Below, one piece after another: positions 53,348 through 62,721 of a stretch of 64,000 bases of DNA (the first letter of the stretch is position 1; each line of letters begins with the position of its first letter). Below the pieces are notes generated by a model, which did not search any database, had not been told where the DNA came from, and saw only the letters and a program-made list of their open reading frames with translations. The translations under genes were made by a program, and so were the position numbers. Source of the stretch: AP-16 sp036395835 (GTDB lineage Bacteria; Pseudomonadota; Alphaproteobacteria; Rhizobiales; Xanthobacteraceae); assembly GCA_036395835.1 (NCBI GenBank), contig DASWCW010000273.1:6289-70288 (forward strand). The letters are read 5' to 3'.

Positions 53348-54766
53348 TTATGGTTCGCACGCAAAATGCTGAGCGATGGCGTTGGCATAATAACGCAACA
53401 GCACCATCTCGCGCGGATTGGCCCGGTATTTTCCGTCGCTCGCTTCGACGATGCGGCGCAGCCGAAGCATGCGCAGGCCCACCCGCACCGCATAGCCCGG
53501 ATCCTGGCGCGGCACATGCACATGGGCGCCTTGCGTGCGAACCTGCTCGATCAGCGCCAGCGCTCCGGATTCGATCTCGGCCTCCGACAACTCGCGGCCA
53601 TTCGCCCGCATCAGCACGCTGGCGACGAGCGAGACCGGAAGCACCGGCACGAGCTTGCCGACCTCGCGCATCAGCATTGTGCCCAGCGCCTCCACCTCGG
53701 TGAAACGTCGCTGCTCGGTCAGCTTGCGGAAGTCGAGGCCGCGCTCGCGCGTGTGGGCGCGCAGCGAAACCGGTGTCCCGAAGCTCGCCGCCGCATAGCC
53801 ATTGCGATACCAGCGGCCGATCGCAGCGAGTGCGGCGGCGCGGACGACGTAACGCAGCAACGCCATCGCGCCGAGTTTCGCGTACGGCGCGCCTGCGTCC
53901 TTGGCCGCGGAAGCCGTGAGATTGCGGTCCTCGAGCACCCGGTCGTAATTGATGCCGACCGGCACGAACACCACGTCGCGTTCGCCGTCCGGGTCGAACC
54001 GCCCGACCATGTAGGAGAGCAGGCCGAACTTCGGCGGTCGTAACGCGCCGTCGCGCGAGAGCCCGCCTTCCGGGAACATCGCCTGGGTCACGCCCTCGGC
54101 GGTGGCGAGGTGCACGTAGCGGGCCAGCACCTTGCGATAGAGCGGATCGCGGGAATCGCGGCGGATGAAATAGGCGCCCATCGCGCGAATGATCGATTCC
54201 ACGAGCCAGACGCGGGCCCATTCGCCGACCGCGTAGGACAAGGCCGAGCTCGCCGCCACCATATAGGTGACGAGCACGTAATCCATGTTGGAGCGGTGAT
54301 TGAGGACGAACACGACGGCGGCGTCGGGATCGACGGCGCGCAACGCTTCGTCATCCATGTAGCCGAGCCGCACGCGATAGAGCAGCGTGGACAGCAGCCG
54401 CGCGGCCTGGGTTCCGAACTTGAAATAGGCGTAGGCGCTGAAGTTCGGCACGATCTCGCGGGCGTAGGTCTCGACTCGCGCCATCACCACGGCGCGCGGC
54501 TCGCCCGTGGCCACGGCGTGCGCCTCCGCGGCGCGCACCAGCTCCGGGTCGAACATGAGGCGGTCGATCAGGCTTTGCCGGCGCGTGAGCTTGAATGGCT
54601 GGATGCGCAGGCGCAGGCGGCTGTTGAGCTCGGCGATCGCCGCGTTGAGCCGCCGCCGCAGGAGAAAGCGCACGCTCGGGATGAGCAGCCGATCCAGCAG
54701 CCCGACCAGCGCCAGCGCCGCAAGAATGCCGACGAGCCAAACCGGCAGTTCGATCGTAGCCGACAC
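53348..54766 (-). CDS. Glycerol-3-phosphate/lysophosphatidate acyltransferase (PlsB-like)
   Basis: The protein has 472 residues. An N-terminal membrane helix (7-30) precedes an acyltransferase domain with motif I NHRSNMDYV (His157, Asp162), the glycerol-phosphate motif FPEGGLSRDG and VFVPVGINYDR, as in PlsB and related enzymes. It should acylate glycerol-3-phosphate or lysophosphatidate in phospholipid synthesis. It is shorter than E. coli PlsB, lacking its extended ends. GTG start with GGGAGGA upstream. It is the only gene on this strand here; its 3' end abuts the permease relic. Confidence 0.9.
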   Translation of the reverse strand: MSATIELPVWLVGILAALALVGLLDRLLIPSVRFLLRRRLNAAIAELNSRLRLRIQPFKLTRRQSLIDRLMFDPELVRAAEAHAVATGEPRAVVMARVETYAREIVPNFSAYAYFKFGTQAARLLSTLLYRVRLGYMDDEALRAVDPDAAVVFVLNHRSNMDYVLVTYMVAASSALSYAVGEWARVWLVESIIRAMGAYFIRRDSRDPLYRKVLARYVHLATAEGVTQAMFPEGGLSRDGALRPPKFGLLSYMVGRFDPDGERDVVFVPVGINYDRVLEDRNLTASAAKDAGAPYAKLGAMALLRYVVRAAALAAIGRWYRNGYAAASFGTPVSLRAHTRERGLDFRKLTEQRRFTEVEALGTMLMREVGKLVPVLPVSLVASVLMRANGRELSEAEIESGALALIEQVRTQGAHVHVPRQDPGYAVRVGLRMLRLRRIVEASDGKYRANPREMVLLRYYANAIAQHFACEP

Positions 54767-54926
54767 AACGTCCTCCCTCGGGGAAGGCTATCATGGGCCG
54801 GCTCCCGTTTGTGAGCTGGTGCGCGGGGCCCGGATCCGTCGGTTTCGAGCGCACGCACCGGGCCGGTCCGGTTGCGCCCGGGCACTCTCTCCGGCTAGCT
54901 TTGCGAGCACAATCCTGGAGACGGCC

Positions 54927-55427
54927 ATGGCATTCACGGTCAGGAGCGACAGCTTCAAAGACGGCGATTATCTCGGCATGGACCACGTTCTCTCGGCCGA
55001 TTTCGGCTTCGGCTGCGCGGGCCGCAACACGTCGCCCCACCTTGCCTGGTCGGGCGCGCCGGCCGGCACCAAGAGCTTCGCCATCACCTGCTTCGATCCG
55101 GATGCGCCCACAGGCAGCGGATTTTGGCACTGGCTCGTCGTCAACATCCCCGCGAACGTGACGGAGCTCGCGCTCGATGCGGGAAATCCGAAATCGGGGA
55201 AATTGCCGAAAGGCGCGCTGCAGACCCGCACCGATTTCGGCGCGCCGCGTTACGGCGGCCCATGCCCGCCGGCCGGCGACCATCCGCATCGCTATCTGTT
55301 CACGGTTTTCGCGGTCGGCACCGAAGCGCTGGCGGTGAAGCCGGACACCTCGGCTGCAGTCGTCGGCTTTCAGCTCAATTTCAACACCCTGGCCAAGGCC
55401 GCGATCATGGGGCTTTACAAGCGCTGA
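54927..55427 (+). CDS. YbhB/YbcL family PEBP (Raf kinase inhibitor-like) protein
   Basis: The protein has 166 residues. A phosphatidylethanolamine-binding-protein fold with CAGRNTSPHLAWSGAP, DPDAPTGSGFWHWLVVNIP and FGAPRYGGPCPPAGDHPHRY, the anion-pocket motifs of the family. Bacterial members have no firm enzymatic role. There is no signal peptide, so it is cytoplasmic. GGAG precedes the ATG. It is divergent from the acyltransferase and 69 bp before the PrpD-like gene, possibly one unit with it. Confidence 0.93.
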   Translation: MAFTVRSDSFKDGDYLGMDHVLSADFGFGCAGRNTSPHLAWSGAPAGTKSFAITCFDPDAPTGSGFWHWLVVNIPANVTELALDAGNPKSGKLPKGALQTRTDFGAPRYGGPCPPAGDHPHRYLFTVFAVGTEALAVKPDTSAAVVGFQLNFNTLAKAAIMGLYKR

Positions 55428-55496
55428 CGATCCTCACGGGCGCAACAACAAACGATCGAACACGCTCCGAGCCGACAACATGGAAGGAGAAGCCGG

Positions 55497-56945
55497 ATGT
55501 GCGCGCAAAGAACCGCCCGGGCCGTGGCCTTCGAGACGGCTCGATCGCAGCCCGCCTCGACTAGTCCGCTGATTGCCGAGGATCTCGCGCGTTTCGTCGG
55601 CGGATTTTCGGCCGACGCCATTCCGGTCGCCGTGGTCGCGCGCGCCAAGCATCTCATCCTCGACGCGGTGGGGATTGCGCTCGCCTCGACCACCTACGAT
55701 TTCGCCCGTCGAGCGATGACGGCGATCGCCGCGCTTGCCGGAACCGGGGATACCGCGGTGATCGGCATGCCGGCGCGGCTGCCGATGCGCGACGCGGCGC
55801 TCGTGAACGGCATCCTCATCCACGGGCTCGATTTCGACGATACCCACACCGGCGGCGTTATTCACGCCACTTCGAGCCTGCTCCCGACCGTGCTGGCGGT
55901 CGGCACGCGGAGCCGGGCAAGCGGACGCGAGATGCTCGCGACCTATATTCTCGGCGTCGAGGCCGCGGCGCGGCTCGGCGCCGTGGCCAAAGGCGCCTTC
56001 CACCAGGTGGGCTTTCATCCGACCGGTCTCATCGGCGCTTTCGCGTGCGCGCTTGCCGCGGGCCGGCTGATGGGGCTGACCGAACAGCAGCTGGTCATGG
56101 CGCAGGGAATCGCGCTCTCGGCAGCGGCGGGCAGCCTGGAATTTCTGGAAGACGGCGCCTGGAACAAACGCTTCCATCCCGGCTGGGCGGCAACGTCGGG
56201 AATCACGGCGGCGGCTCTGGCGCAGCACGGCTTTGTCGGCGCGCGCCGCGCCTATGAGGGTCGCTTCGGGCTCTATCCCAGTCATCTGCAGGACCATTTC
56301 GACCCCGCCAACCTCGTCCTCGCGACCGCGGAACTCGGCGAGATTTGGGAGTTGCTGCAGGTCGCGGTCAAACCCTATCGCGCCTGTCATTTCGTCCACG
56401 CCTGCATCGATGCGGCGCTCGCGCTCCGGCGCGAGCAGGGGGTCGATCCGGCTCAGGTCGACCGCATCCGCGCCCTGGTGCCGGCCGAAGTGGTCAAGAC
56501 CGTATGCGAGCCCGTCGCCAACAAACGACGGCCCGCCAACAGTTACGACGCCCAGTTCTCGATTCCCTACGTCATCGCCGCGGCCCTGGTCAGGGGAAGC
56601 TTCACGCTCGACGAGCTCGAGGAGGAAGCGCTCGCAGATGCGACCATTCTCGCGCTTGCCGATCGCGTCGATTACGAGATCGATCCGCGCTCGAGCTTCC
56701 CGCGGCATTATTGCGGCGAAGTCATCGTCACGACGCGTGCCGGCCGCACGCTGCGTCATCGCGAGCAGATCAATCGCGGCAACGGCGAGCGCCCGCTCGC
56801 CGAGGCGGCGATCGTCGAAAAGTTTCGCAGCAACGCCGCGCGCGCCGTCTCGCCCGCGCGCGCGATGGGAATCGAGCAATTGGTGCTGGCGGTGGACGCT
56901 CTGGCCGACGCACGAGCGCTCGCCGACGGGCTGACGCTCGCCTGA
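55497..56945 (+). CDS. MmgE/PrpD family dehydratase
   Basis: The protein has 482 residues. Related to 2-methylcitrate dehydratase and cis-aconitate decarboxylase. Family features: AKHLILDAVGIALAS, VNGILIHGLDFDDTH (metal-free active-site region with the DDTH motif), HPTGLIGAFACALAAGRLMG and KPYRACHFVHACIDAA. The substrate is uncertain because no methylcitrate-cycle genes are present; it is followed after 8 bp by an acyl-CoA dehydrogenase, so a catabolic role on a carboxylic acid is likely. AAGGAGAA precedes the ATG. Confidence 0.93.
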   Translation: MCAQRTARAVAFETARSQPASTSPLIAEDLARFVGGFSADAIPVAVVARAKHLILDAVGIALASTTYDFARRAMTAIAALAGTGDTAVIGMPARLPMRDAALVNGILIHGLDFDDTHTGGVIHATSSLLPTVLAVGTRSRASGREMLATYILGVEAAARLGAVAKGAFHQVGFHPTGLIGAFACALAAGRLMGLTEQQLVMAQGIALSAAAGSLEFLEDGAWNKRFHPGWAATSGITAAALAQHGFVGARRAYEGRFGLYPSHLQDHFDPANLVLATAELGEIWELLQVAVKPYRACHFVHACIDAALALRREQGVDPAQVDRIRALVPAEVVKTVCEPVANKRRPANSYDAQFSIPYVIAAALVRGSFTLDELEEEALADATILALADRVDYEIDPRSSFPRHYCGEVIVTTRAGRTLRHREQINRGNGERPLAEAAIVEKFRSNAARAVSPARAMGIEQLVLAVDALADARALADGLTLA

Positions 56946-56953
56946 GCCCGGCG

Positions 56954-58117
56954 ATGGCGACGGCCGAGATGAAATCCGAAGACCAGGAAGCCGTCATTTT
57001 CGGCAGCATCGATCGTTTCCTCGAGCGCGACGTTGCGCCCTACGTGCACAAGCTCGAGCACGATGACGAATATCCCGCCGATATGGTCGAGCGCATGCGC
57101 GAGCTCGGGCTGTTCGGCGCGACGATTCCGGCGGCCTATGGCGGGCTCGGGCTTTCCGCGGTGCTCTACGCCAGGATCGTCGAGCGCATCTCGCGGGTGT
57201 GGATGTCGCTCGCCGGCATTTTCAATTCGCATCTGATCATGGCGGCGGCGGTGGAGCGCTTCGGCACCGAGGCGCAGAAGCAAGAATTCCTGCCGCGGTT
57301 CGCGTCCGGCGAATTGCGCGGCGGGTTGGCGCTCACGGAGCCGGATTGCGGCACCGACCTGCAGGCGATCCGCACCGCCGCGCGGCGCGAAGGCGATCAC
57401 TATGTCGTCGACGGCACCAAGACCTGGATCTCGAACGGGATCCACGGCCAGTGCTTTGCGCTGCTGGTGAAGACCGATCCTCGGGCGCAGCCGCGTCACC
57501 GCGGCATGAGCTTGTTGCTGGCCAAGAAGGCCGACGGCTTCACGGTGAGCCGCAAGCTCGAGAAGCTCGGTTACAAGGGCATCGATACGGCCGAGCTGGT
57601 GTTCGAGGGCTATCGCGTTCCCGCCGACCGGCTGATCGGAGGCGAAGCAGGATTCGGCCTCAAGCACGCGCTCGGCGCGCTCGAGCTCGGCCGCATCAAC
57701 GTCGCCGCGCGCGGCGTCGGTGTGGCGCAAGCCGCGCTCGACCAGGCGCTGGCCTATAGCCAGGTGCGCAAGACCTTCGGCAAGCCGATCTGCCAGCATC
57801 AGGCGATCCAATTGAAGCTTGCCGATATGGCGACGCAGGTCCACGCGGCGCGGTTGCTGACCGAGGATGCCGCGCGGACCTACGACCGCGGGAGCCGCTG
57901 CGACCTGGAAGCCGGCATGGCAAAGCTGTTCGCGAGCGAAGCGGCGGTCGAGGTCGCGCTCGAAGCGATGCGCATCCACGGCGCCTATGGTTATTCCAAG
58001 GAATTCGTGGTCGAGCGGCTCTATCGCGACGCGCCGCTGCTCGTCATCGGCGAAGGCACGAACGAGCTGCAGCGGATCATCATCGCCCGGCAGTTGATCG
58101 AGCGAAATCCCATCTGA
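56954..58117 (+). CDS. Acyl-CoA dehydrogenase
   Basis: The protein has 387 residues. An FAD enzyme forming an enoyl-CoA. Motifs: GLFGATIPAAYGGLGLS, GGLALTEPDCGTDLQAIRT, the TKTWISNG flavin-site motif, RKTFGKPICQHQAIQLKLAD and VIGEGTNELQRIIIAR, whose first Glu of GEGTNE is the usual catalytic base position. It is separated by 8 bp from the PrpD-like gene and is probably co-transcribed. The REP-type element follows. Substrate class is not clear. Confidence 0.93.
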   Translation: MATAEMKSEDQEAVIFGSIDRFLERDVAPYVHKLEHDDEYPADMVERMRELGLFGATIPAAYGGLGLSAVLYARIVERISRVWMSLAGIFNSHLIMAAAVERFGTEAQKQEFLPRFASGELRGGLALTEPDCGTDLQAIRTAARREGDHYVVDGTKTWISNGIHGQCFALLVKTDPRAQPRHRGMSLLLAKKADGFTVSRKLEKLGYKGIDTAELVFEGYRVPADRLIGGEAGFGLKHALGALELGRINVAARGVGVAQAALDQALAYSQVRKTFGKPICQHQAIQLKLADMATQVHAARLLTEDAARTYDRGSRCDLEAGMAKLFASEAAVEVALEAMRIHGAYGYSKEFVVERLYRDAPLLVIGEGTNELQRIIIARQLIERNPI

Positions 58118-58125
58118 CGCGGACA

Positions 58126-58221
58126 CGTCATGCCCGGCCTTGTGCGCACAGGGCCGGGCATCCACGAGTTAAGTCCCGTCCATGGAAGCGTGGATGGCCG
58201 GGACGAGGCCCGGCCATGACG
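58126..58221. repeat. REP-type double palindrome after the acyl-CoA dehydrogenase gene
   Basis: Two imperfect inverted repeats, CGTCATGCCCGGCC...GGCCGGGCATCCACG and CGTGGATGGCCGGGAC...CCCGGCCATGACG, lie back to back with a short spacer. This is the well-known extragenic repeat of Bradyrhizobium-like genomes. It is between two convergent genes. Confidence 0.85.
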
Positions 58222-58237
58222 GGAGCGGTGTCCGGTC

Positions 58238-59077
58238 TCACCGCGGGCGGTCGCCCGCGAGCGTGACGCGATGCATGACGCGCCGGAAGCCGTGGTAGTC
58301 GTTGATCGGATTGTGCTGCGTGCACCGATTGTCCCACAGCGCGACCGAGCCCACCTGCCAGCGAAAGCGGCAGGTGAATTCCGGACGCGCGATGTGCTGG
58401 AACAGATAGTGCAGGATCGGTTCGCTTTCCTCCTCGGTCATGTCCTTGAAACGCACGGTATGACCGAAGTTCACATATAGCGCCTTGCGGCGGGTCTCCG
58501 GGTGGGTGCGCACCACGGGATGTTCGGCCGCATATTGCTGCTTTGCGTCCTGCTTGGCGCCGTCGCGGACCCGATCCTCACGCGTCCGGGTGACGTCCGC
58601 CTTCGTTGAGCTGTTCACCGCGACGAGCCCGTCCAGCATGCGACGCATCCCCTCCGATAGCGTCTCGTAGGCGAGATACATGTTGGCGAACAGCGTATCG
58701 CCGCCGAACGCCGGAACTTCGCGGGCGACCAGCATGGTGGCCATCGGCGGCTGGTCGAGATAGGCCGTGTCGGAGTGCCACAGCCCGCCGAAATTCACCT
58801 TCTCGGTTTCCAGCTTGACCACCGGCGTGATCTCCGGAAATCCCTCGATGCCTCTGACGAACGGATATTCGATCACCTCGCCGAAGCGCCGGGCGAGTTT
58901 CAGGAGCCGCTCCGGCGCGAGCGTCTGGTCGCGGAAGAAGATGACCAGGTGCTCGAGCCAGGCGCGCCGGATCGCTGCGATCGTTTCGTCGTCCAGCTCG
59001 TGCGCGAGATCGATGTTGACGATCTCGGCCCCCAGGGCGCCCGCCACGGGGCGGACTTCGATGCTGTCGTTTCTCAT
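58238..59077 (-). CDS. TauD/TfdA family Fe(II)/2-oxoglutarate dioxygenase
   Basis: The protein has 279 residues. Hydroxylates a sulfonate, phenoxy acid or similar compound using Fe(II) and 2-oxoglutarate. Iron ligands: HxD in GLWHSDTAYLDQPP and the distal His in GFRRVMHRVTLAG, followed by the Arg that binds oxoglutarate; WDNRCTQHNPINDY is the typical final signature. GAAAGG precedes the ATG. It is divergent from the M81 peptidase gene. The substrate is unknown. Confidence 0.93.
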   Translation of the reverse strand: MRNDSIEVRPVAGALGAEIVNIDLAHELDDETIAAIRRAWLEHLVIFFRDQTLAPERLLKLARRFGEVIEYPFVRGIEGFPEITPVVKLETEKVNFGGLWHSDTAYLDQPPMATMLVAREVPAFGGDTLFANMYLAYETLSEGMRRMLDGLVAVNSSTKADVTRTREDRVRDGAKQDAKQQYAAEHPVVRTHPETRRKALYVNFGHTVRFKDMTEEESEPILHYLFQHIARPEFTCRFRWQVGSVALWDNRCTQHNPINDYHGFRRVMHRVTLAGDRPR

Positions 59078-59215
59078 CTGCCGTGCCTTTCACGAAATTA
59101 CTCGGCGAAGCGCGCCAAAGCCTGGCGTCATCGAGCAACGCCGCGGTCCGGGATCCGCATCGAATTTGACGCCATGAGCTCGAACCATGCAAGACAGCGT
59201 GCGGGAGGCCGGTCC

Positions 59216-60697
59216 ATGCGCATCGCCGCTGGCGGGTTCATGCACGAGACCAACACGTTCGTCGCGACGCCCACGACGTGGGACGATTTCGTGCGCGCCG
59301 GTCCATGGCCGACCGTCACCGAGGGCGAGGCGATCCGCTCGGTCTTTCGCGGTCTCAACCTCGGCATCGCGCATTTCATGCAAACGGCGGAAGTGGCCGG
59401 TCACGCGATCGTGCCGTTGGCCTGGGCCGCCGCGCAACCGGGCGGAAGGGTGGCGGACGATGCATTCGAGCGCATGGCGGGAAAGCTCACCCTGGCGCTC
59501 GAGCGGGAACGGCCGGACGCGGTCTTTCTCGAGCTCCACGGCGCCATGGTCACGCAGAGCCATGACGACGGCGAGGGCGAGCTGCTGCGCCGCGTCCGCG
59601 CGGCGCTAGGTCCTGCGACGCCGATCCTGGTCTCGCTCGATCTGCACGCCAATGTCTCGCCGCAGATGCTGGCAGGGGCGGATTTTCTGTCGTCCTACCG
59701 CACCTATCCGCACACCGACTGGGGCGGGGCAGGCGCGCGTTGCGCCGAATGGCTCGAACGTGTGGCGTCCTGGAAGCCGCGCCCGGCCCGGGCGCTGCGG
59801 CAGTGTCCGTTCCTGGTCCCGATCACGGCGGGCTGCACCTACACCGAGCCGGCGGGCGGGCTGTACCGGCGACTGCGGGCGGTCGAGCAGCAAACCGGCG
59901 TATACCTTTCGTTGAACATGGGCTTCCCGCCGGCAGATATCCGCGACGTGGGCCCGAGCGTCACGGCGTATGGCGAGACGCAAGCCGCGGTGAACGTTGC
60001 GGCGGACGCGCTGTTCTCCGCGCTGCTCGCAGCCGAGCGCGAGTTTGCGGCGCATCGTCCTCTGCCCGCGGCCGAGGCGGTGGCGAAGGCGATCCGGATT
60101 TCGGCGTCCGCATCCCGCCCCGTGGTGTTGTCGGACACGCAGGACAATCCGGGCGCCGGCGCTCCCTCGAATACGACCGGCCTGATCGCCGAGCTGCTGC
60201 GGCAGCGGGCCGAGCGCGCCGTGGCCGGCATCATGCATGATGCGGCCGCCGCCGCGGCGGCGCACCGCGCCGGCATCGGCGGAACGCTCGCAACCCTGGG
60301 GGGAGGGGGATCCGGTCCGGGCCAAGCGCCACTGCCGGGACCCTGGCGCGTCGCGGCGCTAAGCGAGGGCCGCTTCCGCGGGACCTCGCCGATGCTGCGC
60401 GCCGCCGAGACCAGCATGGGGCCGACGGCGCTCCTCGCCCGGGGCGGGGTCGAAGTGCTCGTCGCCAGCATCCGGCAGCAACCGATCCACCGTGAGGCGT
60501 TTACTCACATCGGCGTGGACCTCGCCTCGCGCGCCATCGTGGCGCTCAAGAGTTCGGCGCATTTTCGTGCCGGTTTTCAGGAAATCGCCGAGGCCGTGAT
60601 CGTCTGCCTCGCTCCCGGCGTGAATCTCGAAGATCCCGGCTGCTTCGCCTTCACGAAGATGAGGCCTGGCGTGCGCCTGCGCCCCGCGCCGGGCTGA
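59216..60697 (+). CDS. M81 family metallopeptidase (MlrC-like)
   Basis: The protein has 493 residues. Related to microcystinase C, which cleaves linearised microcystin; in most hosts the real substrate is unknown. Features: RIAAGGFMHETNTFVATPTT, FLELHGAMVTQSHDDGEGEL, SLDLHANVSPQMLAGADFLS with conserved His residues that bind zinc, YRTYPHTDW and DTQDNPGAGAPSNTTGLI. GGGAGG precedes ATG 59216; upstream in-frame codons would overlap the divergent dioxygenase gene and are rejected. It probably belongs to a peptide/amide-degrading set with its neighbours. Confidence 0.93.
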   Translation: MRIAAGGFMHETNTFVATPTTWDDFVRAGPWPTVTEGEAIRSVFRGLNLGIAHFMQTAEVAGHAIVPLAWAAAQPGGRVADDAFERMAGKLTLALERERPDAVFLELHGAMVTQSHDDGEGELLRRVRAALGPATPILVSLDLHANVSPQMLAGADFLSSYRTYPHTDWGGAGARCAEWLERVASWKPRPARALRQCPFLVPITAGCTYTEPAGGLYRRLRAVEQQTGVYLSLNMGFPPADIRDVGPSVTAYGETQAAVNVAADALFSALLAAEREFAAHRPLPAAEAVAKAIRISASASRPVVLSDTQDNPGAGAPSNTTGLIAELLRQRAERAVAGIMHDAAAAAAAHRAGIGGTLATLGGGGSGPGQAPLPGPWRVAALSEGRFRGTSPMLRAAETSMGPTALLARGGVEVLVASIRQQPIHREAFTHIGVDLASRAIVALKSSAHFRAGFQEIAEAVIVCLAPGVNLEDPGCFAFTKMRPGVRLRPAPG

Positions 60698-60772
60698 GGT
60701 CTGCCGGCGGGGGTCACGCAACCGTAATCGCGATGGTTTGAGCCAAGCAGGATCGGATACGCGGTCGCTAGA

Positions 60773-61072
60773 CTAGGCCTGTTCTCCGCTCTTCTGCATT
60801 CCCACCATCGGCGAATGCGCATCGGACGCGGTTTTCCAGCCGCTGAAGATCTTGTCGGAGATGATGGCCTCCGGCGGCGCCATGAACGCCTCGACAATGG
60901 TGATGATGCCGAAGACCAGGGCCATGACCACGCCCAACTGCTTGCCGGTCTCCTGCGTCAGCAGCAAGCTGTTTTGTGAGGTTCCCAGCAGCGCGATGAT
61001 CGCCGCCAGGAACGCGATGCAGGCAAGCACGATCTTGAAGATCATGAAAGACTTTCGAACGTAGAGAAACAT
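60773..61072 (-). CDS. Small membrane protein with two transmembrane helices
   Basis: The protein has 99 residues. Helix 1 (FMIFKIVLACIAFLAAIIAL) and helix 2 (GVVMALVFGIITIVEAFM) are separated by a polar loop with SQNSLLLTQETGKQ; a hydrophilic tail ends KSGEQA. The family is not recognised. AAGGAGGT, a perfect ribosome site, lies 6 nt before the ATG at 61072, so it should be strongly translated; earlier in-frame codons are rejected. Confidence 0.78.
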   Translation of the reverse strand: MFLYVRKSFMIFKIVLACIAFLAAIIALLGTSQNSLLLTQETGKQLGVVMALVFGIITIVEAFMAPPEAIISDKIFSGWKTASDAHSPMVGMQKSGEQA

Positions 61073-61419
61073 GCCGACCTCCTTGGACCCGTATCGCATC
61101 ATAGAGGCGAATCGCGGCAGCGGCCACGTGTTTCGGCCATCGCGCATCGCTCCGCGTCGACCGGAGTGCGAGGACCACATGTCCCGCGGATTCCGGCCTT
61201 TGTACCGCTGGCCAGCGCGCCTTGGCGCGCATGGCTGCGCGCTTTGCGGCGAGCCACCAATGCGCCCGCGACCTTCGCGTGACGGCTGGCCGTTCCGGTA
61301 TGCAACGCATCCTGCTGATTGGCGTTATCTGATCCGGTTCTGAGGTTCAAGCGAAGGCGGCCAGCCCCGTCACGCGGGGCTCCCTCGGATGCCGCCGATG
61401 TTCCCGCAACGAGGAAGAG
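61073..61419. other. Intergenic region between divergent small genes
   Basis: A stretch of 347 bp. A 7-bp hairpin AGCCCCG/CGGGGCT with a 5-nt loop lies at 61363-61381, in the probable leader of the 61420 gene. No EcfG-type site and no convincing small gene were seen. Confidence 0.45.
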
Positions 61420-61947
61420 ATGAAACGGCAAGACGAAGCGCACCAACGCTCCGAAGACATATCGGACGATGTCATGAATGAAGTCGTGAAGGCATTGCGC
61501 AAGCGCGTTCGCAAGATCGATCACAGCTACGACATTCCCTACATCGCCGGCTACAGCAAGGATGCGCGGACGATCTATATCGATCGGCATCTGCCGCGCT
61601 CGTTCCGCTCGTGGACCTCGCGGGTGTACGTCACGCCTTTCCTTCTCACCCATGAGATCGTGGAAAAGGCGCTGCTGGACGAGCTCGATCTGCATTATTT
61701 GCATGCGCACCAGATCGGGCTGCGGACCGAGCGCGCCGCGGTGGAAGCGGCGGGCATTTCCTGGCGCGCCTACGAAAGCTTCATGAAGAAGCACGAGAAA
61801 CCCATCGAGGAGGAAAAATTGCAGCGGGTGCCGCGCGACCTCGACTTGACGCCGTATCGCGATCTGAAGGATTTTCAGCTGCTGCGGAGTCTCGTCGCGA
61901 AAGAGCGCGGGCCGCAGTCGAAGCCTCGTCGAGCCCGCCGGTCGTAA
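61420..61947 (+). CDS. Conserved hypothetical with HExxE motif (possible minimal zinc hydrolase)
   Basis: The protein has 175 residues. After a helical N-terminus it reads YDIPYIAGYSKDARTIYIDR, then PFLLTHEIVEKALLDEL (His78, Glu79, Glu82), HYLHAHQIGLRTER with His95/His97 and Glu104, and a basic tail. The active-helix-like HExxE and following HxH resemble metal sites of minimal zinc peptidases, but the usual HExxH is absent and no signal peptide is present. The family is seen as hypothetical in Rhizobiales and phages as far as I recall. AGGAAG lies upstream of the ATG. Confidence 0.7.
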   Translation: MKRQDEAHQRSEDISDDVMNEVVKALRKRVRKIDHSYDIPYIAGYSKDARTIYIDRHLPRSFRSWTSRVYVTPFLLTHEIVEKALLDELDLHYLHAHQIGLRTERAAVEAAGISWRAYESFMKKHEKPIEEEKLQRVPRDLDLTPYRDLKDFQLLRSLVAKERGPQSKPRRARRS

Positions 61948-62007
61948 TCGCAGGCCGCCTTTGTCGTTCGCGCGATTGCAGCGACCAACATGCGCATTGG
62001 CGCGGCG

Positions 62008-62190
62008 TTACGGGCCTTGTTGGGGAGCCTGGGTGATCGCGATGCTGCAGGCTCGGCACTCGAAAATGAGTTGTTCGCAGCGGTATCCGCCCCGCGGAAT
62101 CACGCGGATAAGCTCCATCGTGCCGCCGCAAGCGGGACAAAGCGGCGAAACCGGCCGCCGCCTGGAGGGGATGCGCTCGTCCCGAATCAT
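62008..62190 (-). CDS. Small zinc-ribbon protein
   Basis: The protein has 60 residues. Two CxxC pairs, CPACG (18-22) and ECRAC (44-48), flank a beta-rich segment MELIRVIPRGGYRCEQLIFE, the shape of a minimal zinc ribbon. A fifth Cys (RCEQ) lies between. Such proteins usually bind nucleic acid or another protein. The ribosome site is weak, but the sequence is typical of conserved Rhizobiales hypotheticals. It converges with the HExxE gene. Confidence 0.62.
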   Translation of the reverse strand: MIRDERIPSRRRPVSPLCPACGGTMELIRVIPRGGYRCEQLIFECRACSIAITQAPQQGP

Positions 62191-62396
62191 GCCCGTTGAT
62201 ATCCGATTTGGCGGCCGGCCCCTGTGACCTTCGTCACTGCCCGGGCAATGATCGGATCGGCCGGGGGTTCCCCCGCCGGCCGGCGTGGTGGGGATGCTTT
62301 CGTGCCGGCTCGGCCGGATTGTGTTGCACGCAATCGCGCGTGCGAGATCCCGCCGATGCCCGTGTACTCGGGAGTGGCCAAGTGGCGGCCAAGGAT

Positions 62397-62473
62397 TGGT
62401 CGGAGTGGCAGGATTTGAACCTGCGACCCCCTCGTCCCGAACGAGGTGCGCTACCAGGCTGCGCTACACTCCG
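62397..62473 (-). tRNA. tRNA-Pro(CGG)
   Basis: Minus strand. Acceptor stem CGGAGTG pairs with CACTCCG; the anticodon loop is TTCGGGA between CCTCG and CGAGG, anticodon CGG (codon CCG); the T-arm carries GGTTCAAATCC. A 3' ACCA is encoded, giving 77 nt with CCA. Confidence 0.97.
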
Positions 62474-62589
62474 ATATTTGGCAGAGAGAGAGCCTATATA
62501 GCCTCTCGCCCCCGGCACCCGCAAGCGCGAGGGGCGTTGATCGGTCCGGCCCCCGTCGCTATCGTCCGGCCGCGATCGCGACTGGCCGA

Positions 62590-62664
62590 TGGGGCGTAGC
62601 CAAGCGGTAAGGCAGCGGATTTTGATTCCGCCATTCCCAGGTTCGAATCCTGGCGCCCCAGCCA
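62590..62664 (+). tRNA. tRNA-Gln(TTG)
   Basis: Acceptor stem TGGGGCG with CGCCCCA; anticodon loop TTTTGAT between GCGGA and TCCGC, anticodon TTG (codon CAA); T-arm GGTTCGAATCC; encoded GCCA 3' end. It points toward the truncated cyclase gene. Confidence 0.97.
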
Positions 62665-62721
62665 CCCAGTCCGGTCTCTGTGGTGTGAACTCCGCGTTTG
62701 GAAGAATCCTCGACATTTCCG

